Source: Ailurus styani
Lineage: Eukaryota; Chordata; Mammalia; Carnivora; Ailuridae
Length of the DNA stretch: 64,000 bases
Assembly (NCBI GenBank): GCA_002007465.1
Contig: LNAC01001922.1
Coordinates: 1 to 64,000, forward strand
Direction: 5' to 3'
The number at the start of each line of letters is the position of its first letter. Within the stretch, counting starts at the first letter, position 1. The position numbers and the translations under genes were made by a program. Under the pieces are notes generated by a model that had not been told where the DNA came from, searched no databases, and saw nothing but the letters and a program-made list of their open reading frames with translations. Shown here piece after piece: positions 21,946 through 31,833 of this stretch.

Positions 21946-22850
21946 AGAACCCGGAGAGCAGTCACAGAATAGCAGCCGCATGGTCCCAGCAATGGCCCAT
22001 GGTCACATTGGGACTCAGAGGACAGGGTACAGAGCAGGGGCAGCTTGGACCTAGATTTGCAGGTTAAAGGCTTAGTATTCCGGAAGGAGACAAACCATAA
22101 GAGACTCCTAATCTCACGAAACAAACTGAGAGTTACTGGGGGTTGGGAGGGTAGGGATAGGGTGGCTGGCTTATGGCCGTTGGGGAGGGTTTGTGCTATG
22201 GCGAGTGCTGTGAAAGGTGTAAGCCTGATGTTTCACAGACATGTACCCCTGGGGTGGGGCGGGGGAAGCCTTAGTATTCAAAGGGTGGGCTGCTGCGCAG
22301 TGGCGGCTCTGGTCCTGTAGGTGGCGAGTTGCTGTGATGTACTGATCCCGGAGAGTCGTTCACTGTGGCAACTAGAGTCTCTAGGAGCAGGTCTCACTGT
22401 AGCTACAACTCCAGCCCTGGGGAGGAGATGCAGTGAGGGGGACTCCGGGCAGGCTCCATCAGCTGGATTCTGCATTGGTGAAGACCGGGGGGCGGGGGAG
22501 TCCTCAGTAGCAAAGGCTAAAAGCATTCACAGTGGCGATGGGGCTTGCTGTGTTTCTCCTGCTCTCCCTTTCTTTTGGGGTGAAATCTCCCTGAGGAAAT
22601 CCTTCTGGGTCCTGAGCTACTCTGGACTCAGGGCTGGGGTGATGCAGGTAAAATGTTTTCTGTGCTTGTTTGTGTAGCCATCCTTAGTTTTTGAGTTTTG
22701 CAGGATTTCTGCTGCTTCTTTACTGGAGTCCACTGTTTTCCCAAAGCTACTTTTTGTCAGTTGGTGGTTTATTTATTGTTTTTGTTGTTTTTGTAGGAGA
22801 GACAAGAATTGGGGCCTCCTAGCCCATCATCTTGCTGATGTTTGCCCTGG
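21946..22850 (-). mobile_element. L1 5'UTR remnant
   Basis: Minus-strand sequence from about 22850 starts GCAAGATGATGGGCTAGGAG and reads as an L1 leader with a non-coding, moderately GC-rich body. It may be the 5' end of the old L1 at 17065-21835 after loss of ORF1 and the ORF2 start, or a separate copy. The junction near 21840 does not decide this. Confidence 0.6.
22083..22268 (+). mobile_element. L1 3'UTR fragment lacking a poly(A) tail
   Basis: Same carnivoran 3'UTR sequence as the third L1, here in the plus orientation (GAGACTCCTAATCTCACG ... GACATGTACCCCTGG). GCTTAGTATTC at 22072 and CCTTAGTATTC at 22269 flank it. It ends in a G-rich stretch without poly(A). Confidence 0.75.
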
Positions 22851-23111
22851 ATCTTTTCAAAACTGACCCTAATAGCTGTGGGAAGCATTGACCTCAGTGA
22901 AATATCTCTAGATTGAGAGAAAGCTGAGTACACATGAGCCTACATCCAAGCAACTTCCATCAACAGTCTAAAGAATTAAGGGACATTCTAGCCAAAATAG
23001 AATGAACTCCTAATTTTATTCTGAATCTCAGAGACTGGTTTCTTTTATATGGACTTCTCTAAACTGCAAAGCTAGACTCCATCCTATTGTCAAATAAATC
23101 TGTTATAATTT
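22851..23111. other. Unassigned sequence
   Basis: No gene or confident repeat seen. Confidence 0.4.
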
Positions 23112-23309
23112 GTTAAAGATTTATTTATTGGGGGTATTGGCAGAAGAGAGCCGCCAGTTGGGGGAGGGGCCAAGGGAGAGAGGGTCTCAAGCAGATTCCT
23201 TGCTGAGCACAGAGCCTGACCCTGGTCTTGATCTCATGACCCCGAGATTATGACCTGAGCTTAAACCAAGAGCCAGACGTTCAACTGACTGTGCCACCCA
23301 CATGCCCCT
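23112..23309 (-). mobile_element. Can-SINE (diverged)
   Basis: Diverged head GGGGCATGTGGGTGGCACAG at the right and AAATCTTTAACAAA tail at the left. TAAATCTGTTATAATTT (23095) and TAAATCTTTTATAATTTT (23310) flank it. Confidence 0.88.
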
Positions 23310-23329
23310 AAATCTTTTATAATTTTTTG

Positions 23330-23435
23330 TGAAGTTCTGGAGGGCAGAAACTGTGTATCACTTACTTGGACAATTGGCACAGTGTATGGCATCTCTTCAT
23401 AAGGCACTCAACAAATGTTTGATGATGTAATGATC
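23330..23435 (+). repeat. L2 3' fragment
   Basis: GAGGGCAGAAACTGTGTATC then AGGCACTCAACAAATGTTTG, the L2 terminal order. Confidence 0.62.
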
Positions 23436-23444
23436 AGTAAGGAC

Positions 23445-23605
23445 TGGATTTTGCTATCAGCTTTGAAAATTTAGGCAACTTTAAAAATCACTCTAAGCCT
23501 AGTTTTCTTTATACCTACCAGATGGGACTATGGTAAAGAGCAAATGAGAGAGTGAATATGAAAGCCCCAAACACATGCTTGGTATATAGTAGGCATTGCA
23601 GGTAT
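23445..23605 (+). repeat. MIR
   Basis: Diverged MIR: TAAGCCTAGTTTTCTTTA, then ATGCTTGGTATATAGTAGGC. Confidence 0.55.
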
Positions 23606-23609
23606 CTTT

Positions 23610-23817
23610 ATCTTTCTCTTGCTCCCTCCATATCTCTTTTTCTCAATCCCTCCTTCCTACTATAGATTTAGCTAAGATCCCAAGTTCAACACTAGGCATA
23701 TTTCCTACATTCCTTTGTCTTCCTTTATTCCTCTCTCAAACCCTCCCTTCTTTCTCAACTGTTTCTCCATTAGCCTCTTTCTCTATCCTATCTTCTCTCC
23801 TTTTTCTATCCTTCCTT
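23610..23817. repeat. Polypyrimidine tract
   Basis: A C/T-dominated stretch of about 200 bases (CTCCTTTTTCTATCCTTCC-like) immediately beside the SINE tail. Confidence 0.7.
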
Positions 23818-23857
23818 TCTTTTTTCTTTTTTTTTTTAAACAAGATTTTACTTATTT

Positions 23858-23890
<33 letters not shown>

Positions 23891-24039
23891 CACACAAGCA
23901 GGTGGAGAGGCAGAGGGAAAGGGAGAAGCAGACTCCCTTCTGAGCAGAGAGCCCGATGTAGAGCTTGATCCCTGAACCCTGAGATCAAGACCTGAGTCGA
24001 AGGCAAATGCTTAACTGACTGAGCCACCCAGGTGCCCCG
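23818..24039 (-). mobile_element. Can-SINE with long internal (GA)n
   Basis: Head GGGGCACCTGGGTGGCTCAG at the right. CTATCCTTCC flanks both sides (23806 and 24040). The linker holds about 13 GA units at 23862-23889. Confidence 0.93.
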
Positions 24040-24049
24040 CTATCCTTCC

Positions 24050-25244
24050 CTTCTATTCAACTTTCAGCCCAACCTGTACTTTTCTCCTCTGCCTTTCTCA
24101 AAGTTTAGCATGAATATCTAGTCTCTCTAGCCTACCCAAAAAGTCAATAATGGAGGCTGCTCTTTAATCAGATCTAAATATTCGTTCTCCAATGCTCTAC
24201 AGGAAAAAGACCCTCTATGGAGCTTGTCTTCTGCTCCCTACTGAGACAAAAGGGCTTCCCAAGCCCATGCAACCCAAGTGCTGAAATATTAATAGGAAAG
24301 ACAGCAAGGCAAGGGCACGGCAATTTGGGTGGGAGACCAGCAGGTCTTCTGGAGCTCTCTTCTGTGTGGAGCCTGCGGGAGGGCTGACATTCAGCCTGCC
24401 TCCACATGGAGATGCAGATGGCTGCTAAGCTTATTTCAGTGAGCGTACAAGGAAGGGGGTGGGAGAGACTGGCAGAACACAGCCACAATTCCTATCCATG
24501 GCGTCAAGATGCCAAGATCTGAAGACAATTAAAAATGGATAACTTGAGGGAAACTCACAGGGAGACAGTTTGAGCCTTATTAAAATGCATTGAAAACTTT
24601 TTTTTAAAAAGGAGGAAAAAATATTCTGATTTGTTTTTGAGTTTTAAAAAATAAACATCCCTCAAGATTGGCCTCTTCTAAATAGGGTTGGTATGGGTAT
24701 GGCTATGGCTATGTAAAAATAAATCGAATCGGACCTCCCACGATATTTTCCTTAAAAAACATGCCAATAAATTTGTAATACTGCCAGATTCCAAAAGAAC
24801 AGATTGAAATACCCAAGATTAAATATTCAAATTTTTCCCCATTGAAGTGGCATTTTAATTTCCTTCCCTAGATACCCTGGTCGGAGGGGGAGAGAGTCAC
24901 TGTCTTTAGATACTTTCTTGTTTTCATTTTCTTTCAAGTGGTAGGTTCTAGTTGAAAGAGGTACAAATACTTAGGTAGATTTATTTAGAAATCTTTGGGA
25001 TTCCCCAGTAGAAACCCCAAATGGGGAGAATGTCCATATGTGAGGATGACGAAACTATTAGCTAAATGTAGTTTATTATTTTCTGATAATGCCTTCAGGG
25101 CCAGGCAAAGCCCATCTACTTGGTATCATTGATAATGTTGTAAATGAGCCTTGCATTTATAAAAGTATGCTCTTCTTTTATTGTTGGACCTTTCTTTATA
25201 AAGTTCACTAGCTCATCTTTTTAGTATAGTCCTTAAAACCTTAA
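24050..25244. other. Unassigned sequence, no gene seen
   Basis: Unique-looking DNA. A 104-codon minus-strand open frame at 24174-24488 has no recognisable motif. Confidence 0.4.
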
Positions 25245-25480
25245 GCTCAAGATCTGGATTTCATTTTAGGTCCTATCCCATCCATCACTTACTGTTGAGT
25301 GACTCTGAGAAAATTACTTCATTGCTTTGAGCTTCGGCATATTTGTCCGTAGGAAGGGGATGTTAATACCTGCCCTTTGAGGTCTTTGTGAGAATGACAA
25401 GGGACTCAGCTTATAAAGCACTGAGCACAGTGTCTGGCATGTGTGCAAGGAGTCAATATTTGTTAACTACTATTATTTCT
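25245..25480 (+). repeat. MIR
   Basis: AGTGACTCTGAGAAAATTAC, then TTGTGAGAATGACAAGGGAC and CACAGTGTCTGGCATG. Confidence 0.7.
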
Positions 25481-25514
25481 GCTGCCTCAAGAGTTTATTG
25501 CACTGACATAATAA

Positions 25515-25715
25515 CTTCAGATATTTTCATAGCACTTTGCAAATTTCAAAGCATTTCCACTTACATTATGTCATGCATCCTGTGAAGATGGTAGGGCAAG
25601 AATAACCTAACCTCATTTAACGTATTCTATTTAGGCAGTTCCCAAACTCATGCAGTTAGAAAGTATTATGTCAGGACTTGAGCCTTAGTGCTTTTGAGCC
25701 CATTGCTGCATTTGT
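25515..25715 (-). repeat. MIR
   Basis: Reversed MIR: CATAGCACTTTGCAAATTTC, then ACTCATGCAGTTAGAAAGT and GACTTGAGCCTTAGTGC. Confidence 0.62.
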
Positions 25716-25734
25716 GAAATATTAATAATACATT

Positions 25735-25905
25735 TGGAATTTAGTGAGTCCTTACTGTTTCAGGCACTGGTCTAAGTGATTTATGTGAACGATCTCATTT
25801 AATCTGCACAATATTATGATTTAGGTACTATTACTTCCCCCATTTTACAGATGAGCAAACTAGTGCTTGAACTTTAACATCTGGTCTCTTAGCATAATAG
25901 CTAGC
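25735..25905 (-). repeat. MIR
   Basis: Strong reversed MIR core CCCCCATTTTACAGATGAGC after ATGTGAACGATCTCATTTAA. Confidence 0.8.
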
Positions 25906-25944
25906 TTTTAGGTAAAAACACTCAGGACTGCCTTAAGTATGCCT

Positions 25945-26110
25945 GAATTTTCAGCTGCATAATTTTGGGCAAAATCACTGAATTTCTCTGCATTCTCATC
26001 TGTAAATTGGGAATAATAATTCAAGCTCACTTTCCGAGTTGTGAGGATAAAATAAAACATTTGAATGTCCTTTGGAAAGGTAACGTGCATGTACTAATTA
26101 TTATAATATG
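25945..26110 (+). repeat. MIR
   Basis: TTGGGCAAAATCACTGAATT, CTCATCTGTAAATTGGGAAT, GTTGTGAGGATAAAATAAAA in MIR order. Confidence 0.75.
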
Positions 26111-26934
26111 GTAATAAGTCATTTATGTGGATGTGTGTAGCTAAAATGATCAACAATGATCTGGGGATAATTATTTTTTACTTTTTAAAATGCTGTGTTG
26201 GCAATATGTAGACACATATATGAAAGGAGCTCACTAGGAGCACGTCAGCCTAGTCACAGTTGTAACAACTGTGGTTTCTTCAAGAAATGACTAAATTAGC
26301 AACATTTTCACATTCAGGTAAGCTGATTTTCTAAGCCCAAATTGTCCACAGCAGGATCTTTGTTGGTGCTGGTGCTTCCAGCTCGTAGTTTCTGGACTGG
26401 TGGCCAGTGAATTCCAGACACCACTCTTTGGATTAGAAGTTGATTCTAAATTCATGGAAGGCATTTGAATATTTGTGCAGTTAGCCTATGTGGACTCTGC
26501 AACTCCAATTGATTTTGGCTGTTCATTCCTCACCTTGAAGTTTACTTAATACAATTGTTTGAGGGATGGTGACTGAGTCAATATCTGTGTGGACAGACCT
26601 GGGAGCCTCTTCACCAGTGTTGCTTACCTTAGTATTAAAAAAAAGAAATCAAACAATGCTGAATTGAAACACAAGACAGGGAGACATTGTTCTATCTTCT
26701 TGGAGCTGGTTTCCAGGCTCATAGAATGTCATGTCTTCCTAAATGGAATATCACTGGTAAAGTCTGGATATAGGAGCACCCGGTAATGATAGTTCTCACT
26801 CCTCTCCCTTTGTCTGTATTTCCTTATAGCCCAGCACAGAGCAGGGCTTGAGGATGTGATGTGAACTCCCCACTACCCCAGCGTATGGGAGCGGAATGGC
26901 CAAAGCTCAGCAACCTGGCACCTTGGTGAGGCCC
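26111..26934. other. Unassigned sequence
   Basis: No gene seen. A short A-run region near 26636-26650 is the only low-complexity feature. Confidence 0.4.
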
Positions 26935-27115
26935 TGACTCTAGTGCATATGGACACTGCAGACTTGAGTAAGTTCCTGAACTTTTCTGACACTGTTTTCC
27001 TCACCCATAAAACTTGGTTGATAGTAGACACAGTTTTGGATTGAGGATAATGAAGATGATACAGGTAAAAGTGAATACCCTGTGTAAAAATAATCATTAA
27101 TTTTCTGTGAGTACT
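26935..27115 (+). repeat. MIR (diverged)
   Basis: GAGTAAGTTCCTGAACTTTT, TTTTCCTCACCCATAAAAC and GGATTGAGGATAATGAAGAT follow MIR order. Confidence 0.55.
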
Positions 27116-27194
27116 TACCGTTTACCTTCTTCTCTCACAATATGAAGTACTAAATGAAAGTCTCTCAAGGAAAGGGTCTTGGGATGTGGGGTGT

Positions 27195-27390
27195 TTCTTA
27201 AATGTGAGGTGCTTTATGCTCCTTATCTTGCTTTGTCTTCATACAGTTCTGTGCCATGGGTATGCTATTGTTGTCACTTTCCAGATAAGGAAATGAGTCC
27301 ACAGAGAGGTTAAGTCACATGTCCAAAATGCCCCATTTAGTAGGTGAAATATTCCAAATTTGAATCCTGTGTTCTTTATTGAACAGAAAA
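27195..27390 (-). repeat. MIR
   Basis: Reversed MIR core: TTTCCAGATAAGGAAATGAG, CAGAGAGGTTAAGTCACATG. Confidence 0.78.
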
Positions 27391-27454
27391 TTGGATTCAG
27401 AGCTAGGTGAATTGTTTAACTGACAACAGTAGGGCTAATAATGTTAACTATGCC

Positions 27455-27620
27455 TTCGCCATATACCCGGTCTGTGCGAAGCAATTTTAAGAACTAATTT
27501 GTTACATCTGCAATAACATGATGCCTCTTTTACAGGTGAGTAAACTGTGAGGTTACCTGGCCTGCGGCAGGTCAGCAAGTAAGCGGCTGAGTTAGGATTT
27601 GGCCTGAGGCAACCTAGTTT
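27455..27620 (-). repeat. MIR
   Basis: Reversed MIR: GCCTCTTTTACAGGTGAGTA, GGTCAGCAAGTAAGCGGCTG. Confidence 0.75.
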
Positions 27621-27637
27621 AAGAAACCTCTGCTCTC

Positions 27638-27825
27638 GGGTGGCTCAGTGGGTTGAAGCCTCTGCCTTCGGCTCAGGTCATGATCTCAGGGTCCTGGGAT
27701 CGAGCCCCGCATTGGGCTCCTTGCTTGGCAGGGAGCCTGCTTCCTCCTCTCTCTCTGCCTGCCTCTCTGCCTACTTGTTATCTGATCTCTCTCTCTCTGT
27801 GTCAAAAAAAAAAAAAAAAAAGAAA
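27638..27825 (+). mobile_element. Can-SINE, young, lacking its first bases
   Basis: Starts directly at GGGTGGCTCAGTGGGTTGAA and ends with an uninterrupted A-run of 18 then AGAAA. Target duplication AGAAACCTCTGCTCTC (27622) is repeated with one change at 27826. The missing GGGGCGCCT head is therefore original 5' truncation. Confidence 0.93.
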
Positions 27826-27854
27826 AGAAATCTCTGCTCTCTTTTCTGTGCAGT

Positions 27855-27990
27855 ATTATTTGGGGTTAGTTTCACCTTTGCCACTCTCAAGCATGACACT
27901 TCTCTGCTCTGGGCCTCAGCTTGTTAATTGGTAAAATGAGGAAGTCGTTTAGATAAACCATAAAATCCCTTTCATGAGTCTATCCAATAG
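27855..27990 (+). repeat. MIR (diverged)
   Basis: TGACACTTCTCTGCTCTGGG, CCTCAGCTTGTTAATTGGTA and AAATGAGGAAGTC. Confidence 0.6.
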
Positions 27991-29059
27991 AGCGAATCAA
28001 TGTTGTCATAATAAAAATCACATAAGGGCATGTCCTGCAGGTCAGACCCATCCTCACCACTGAATCATGAAGTGGGACTGTTCAGTGAGTAACAAGGACT
28101 GCGTGTCTTTTCCTGTGTTTGTGAGCTGTTGACACGGAACTGAGGTTTATTGAATTCCAGAGAAATATGTTATCTGCACAGGAGGGCTTTTCTTTCCTCT
28201 GAAGTGATTCTTCCTTGTTCTCCTTGTAATTTTCTCCCCAAACTTGAGCTTTTTCTCACTGGAGTCAGAATCAAAATATATGTGGCAAAGGCATGGATTA
28301 TGGTCACCAGGAATGGCCTCATTTTGGTTTAGGACAAATGAGGCTTCTGCCGTCACTTTGGTTTCCTTTTTTCCATTGGAGGACTAGTCCTGCAAAATGT
28401 CAGTCGAAAACTTGTAAGCTATATGGCAGAATATCAGGTTATATCATTATTTTCTGGTGTTCTGATTTCAATCTCCTCTTATAGAAATTCAATTAATGCA
28501 TTTTCAAAATAGTACAAGGAAAACTCAGCCATGGATGTGTAGGGAGTTCCCAGTGAGGAATTTCTGCTTCTCTGAGAAAGGACCCTTTCTCTCTCACTTA
28601 ATTCTGTTTATAGCACAGACCCTTTGGACAATATGATGAAAACTATAGACTATTTTCCCAGCAAAAAGCACACTCCTATTCATACAGAATTTCACAAATT
28701 CAGGGGTTCACAAGCACCCCAGACTTGTCCATGGTTCCAGCTAAATATCCTGTTCTCTAGGGCTTTTACTTCTTTTTTCTTTTTTGTATTTTTTTCTTTC
28801 AGCCTCTCTTTTTCTCTCATTCATTTTCCTAATTCCTTTTCTCGCCTCTGAAGTGCAATAATAGCATCTCAGATGTGGAAGGGACCTCAAAGCCCAGTGG
28901 ACTGACTTCTCATCAGCTCCAAATGACCCTAGCTAGCTAGCTCAGATCATACCTCTCTACTGATAAGGAATTCACACCATACTGGTGACTGCTCATTAAA
29001 ATTTAAAAGCGAATTAGTTAATGACTAAATAATTCAATTAGAAGTGTTCACATTTTCTT
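27991..29059. other. Unassigned sequence
   Basis: No gene seen. A T/C-rich tract lies at 28768-28845. A short phrase near 28870-28910 resembles two others in the window (see findings). Confidence 0.4.
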
Positions 29060-29700
29060 GAGCAGAATTCTACTTGCCTGTGTAGTGGATGCTGTTGGGC
29101 CCAGCCTAGAGCCCCTTTACTTCATTCCCCACACTCATTCCCCAGCTGCTGTGAGGGTTGACTGATTACCGTTTACAGCTGTTCTTTCCCTAGAGAAGTA
29201 CCATTGGCTCAATGTAAGGTGCAGTTGCTCTGTGCTCCCCTGCGAGCTGGGATACCACACTGGGATAGCCTGGCATAGGTGCTTAAGAGGCTGGGCCACT
29301 TGCCTCTGGGTAGGAATGCTTCGGTGGTGCAGTCTGAGTTCCAGTTCCAGAATGTGCCTCTGGGATCAGATATATGCTTCTCTTTAGCCGTGGTTACATT
29401 CTTGCTTAGCAATTGTCCTATTTCTGACCCTGCTTCCCTTGCTCTTCTTTTGAGAGCACTCCTGTCTTTGCTCTTGGGCTCTGCTTCTGGACCTGAGGCA
29501 GTTTGGACTGCAAATGGTCTGGAGTTGGATCCCTCACTGGCTGGGTGGCAGTGAGGACCCCTGTCACTGGTGGTAAGTGGGGTCTTGATAGTCTCTGCCA
29601 TGGGTAGCAGTGCAGTTGCTAAGACATTACTCTGAGTTGAACTAGGGTTGGGATAGATGTGGAAGAGTTGGTTTAGCTGATGCATTGTATTGGGCATTTG
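29060..29700. other. Unassigned stretch holding the longest open frame in the window
   Basis: A 162-codon minus-strand frame spans 29209-29697. I recognise no domain. A basic segment (SALKRRAREAGSEIGQLL) lies in its middle. The DNA has the texture of an old repeat, and it precedes an ERV-L-type relic on the other strand. Composition is near 50% G+C, where chance frames of this size are not rare. I do not call it a gene. Confidence 0.3.
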
Positions 29701-31332
29701 AGATGTGCACGAAAATAGTAACCCAAAGACTGTGAAATTAGGTAGCTGTTGTTAGCATCATTAGTTCACTCAAGAGAGAAAATAACAGTCTCAGATATAG
29801 CTATCAACAATTTAAAGCCAACTGAGAGGCAGGGAATTTTGTTGGAGGTTTTCAAAAGAGCCTTATTTCCAACAGCTAGAGGGGAAGCACAGCTGAGGGG
29901 TCAGGAGCAAGAAGACTTACTCAGAAGAGGGCAGAACTTCGGAGAGGCCTGAAATCTCAGCCGAGGCAAATCTCCTATGCCAAAATGAAGGCCCTCACAG
30001 GGAAAGAGTGAGACTGTGAGACTTGGGATTGGGATAGCTGGTAAGATGTAGTTAAGAACCCAGAATTGCCAAATTCGCTGCAACCCTCTGGGCTGGCAGA
30101 AGTAGCTTCTGGAGACAGAGTACTGCACCCCTGCCCCCTTTCTTAAAGACTATGAGAGGCTTCAAAGGAGGCTTATAAGGAGACTTATTGGGATCTGTCC
30201 TACTTCTTCTGGTTCCATGTACACAGTTAAGGTCAAATTGCAACCAAACCTAACCGTCCTGCTAAGACAGGACAGGACCTTATGTGGATATAGCTGCAGG
30301 ACTGGGATAACATGTACTGGCATGAACTGGAGAGTGTGTTCGTGAGAGAATCAATGCTACATCATGGGGAATAGAATGTGAAGTTGGAAAAGGGAGAGTT
30401 TGTCTGAACTGGGAGCAGTCTCTTGTGATATAGAGATGCACCTTGGAAAGGATCCTGAGTGCCGGGATGGCTTGCAAAAGCTTGGAAATACGCAGCACAT
30501 GGCTGTGGCATCCATTGCTCCTACCTCATGCTGTACCATCAAGAAGATTACAGCTTAGTAGAACAATGAAAATGTGCTCCTGCTGTCACAGCTGAAGCAC
30601 GAGATATCTTTGAGAAGAGACCATACAAAGATGGAATGCTATCAGTATACACTTTAAACCATTAAGCATTATATGATATTATGTTCCCAATTAATTGGTA
30701 GACTACATGGGCCTGAGAACCAAAGAGTGGAAGTAGAAATGGCACCATTTATTTTGACTCCCTGTGAGCCATTTACAGAATTTTTGCAAACCTTTTCTGC
30801 AAAATTAGCCTCTGGGTTTAGAGGTCTTAGGTCCCAGAGAGGATTGTTTCTACCAGATGATGTACTAAGAATACTCCTAATCTAAAGGTATGGCTACCGT
30901 ATGGACACCTTGGGATCCTCAGGCTAGTTGACCATCAGCTAAAGAAAGGAATCACCCTAGTGGCAGAGGTATTTAACCTTGATTATCATGAGGTGGTAGG
31001 ATTGCTCAGACATAATGAAGACAAGGAGGAGTATGTCTAACATAGAGATAATCCACTTAAGCATCTCTTGTATTTCCATGCCCACTTGTAATTTCAAATT
31101 GACACATAGAGCAACCATTGTCTAATAAGATCATAGTAACCAGGGTTGCAGACCCCTAGGGATGAGAATTTGTGGTAACCCATCAGACAAGCCACCTAGA
31201 TTAGTAGAATTGTGACCCATGGGGAGGGAAGTCTCACACAGACATTAGAAGTTGGGACTGACGAGTATCAGTTACGCCTCAGCAGCAGTGGCAGCAGCAC
31301 AGGATGTAGTTCATCCCAGTTCACCATCTTCC
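29701..31332 (+). mobile_element. ERV-L-type provirus remnant, internal region
   Basis: The part from about 30650 carries a dUTPase-like segment, as at the end of pol in ERV-L class elements. An LTR-like unit follows at 31333. The upstream part (29701-30650) is assigned mainly by continuity and general resemblance and is less sure. No 5' LTR was recognised. No gag, protease, integrase or envelope frame is intact. Confidence 0.55.
30690..31110 (+). pseudogene. Broken retroviral dUTPase segment (ERV-L type)
   Basis: Frame 30673-30885 keeps an entry segment (GPENQRVEVEMAPF) and a degraded first strand region (LASGFRGL). After a stop near 30883, a second piece at about 30966-31035 reads VAEVFNLDYHEVVGLLRHNE, matching the motif that in active dUTPases contacts deoxyuridine and the metal. 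Stops and a frame change separate the pieces, and the motif's expected acidic and glycine positions are altered. dUTPase lowers uracil misincorporation during reverse transcription. This copy cannot make it. Confidence 0.65.
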
Positions 31333-31833
31333 TGTAAGGTCTCCAAGACATTGAGACACATGAGAATTCTATAAGCTATACTCAGAAGGAGTGAAATTAT
31401 GCAGGAAACAAATGGATCTAAGTGCTGTAAGCAGTAAACTGAAGTGAATACAGGTGGGGCCTTGCCCAGATATTTTTAATCAACAAGGGTACCCAAAACC
31501 CACCTTCTGAGACTGTTGGCTGGAAATAGTTCACAACTATCCCCTTCTTTGGAGAATTGCCTTAGACTGTGGAGCACTTCGCCTTGGAGGCTATCCCTCC
31601 TTCCCGCTTTTGGGACAGAAGTCTCACTGGCATGGTCATATAAAGGCCATCCCACATGCTGTGAGGTGGAGCTAACTTTGTGGTGCAACTTGTTCTCCAG
31701 AGCTTTCCTGTTACAATGAAGCCAGTCTCTAGATGAAACCATTTGGCTTTCTCCCCTTCACTCACCCCTTCTCCTGAAAATGCTTCCTGAATAAATCACT
31801 TGAAGAAATTTTTAGGGAATCCTATCTAACACA
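31333..31833 (+). mobile_element. 3' LTR of the ERV-L-type element (LTR16-like, tentative)
   Basis: Starts TGTAAGGTCTCC and ends about CTATCTAACACA. The tail has a polyadenylation signal in GAATAAATCACTTGAAG followed by the family-like GGGAATCCTATCTAACA. Its position directly after the dUTPase segment supports an LTR. The subfamily name is a guess. Confidence 0.55.

Noticed and set aside
23862..23889. (GA)n as an independent microsatellite locus
   Set aside because: It is the expanded linker of a SINE.
24174..24488. A 104-codon minus-strand frame
   Set aside because: No recognisable motif, and this length is expected by chance at this composition.
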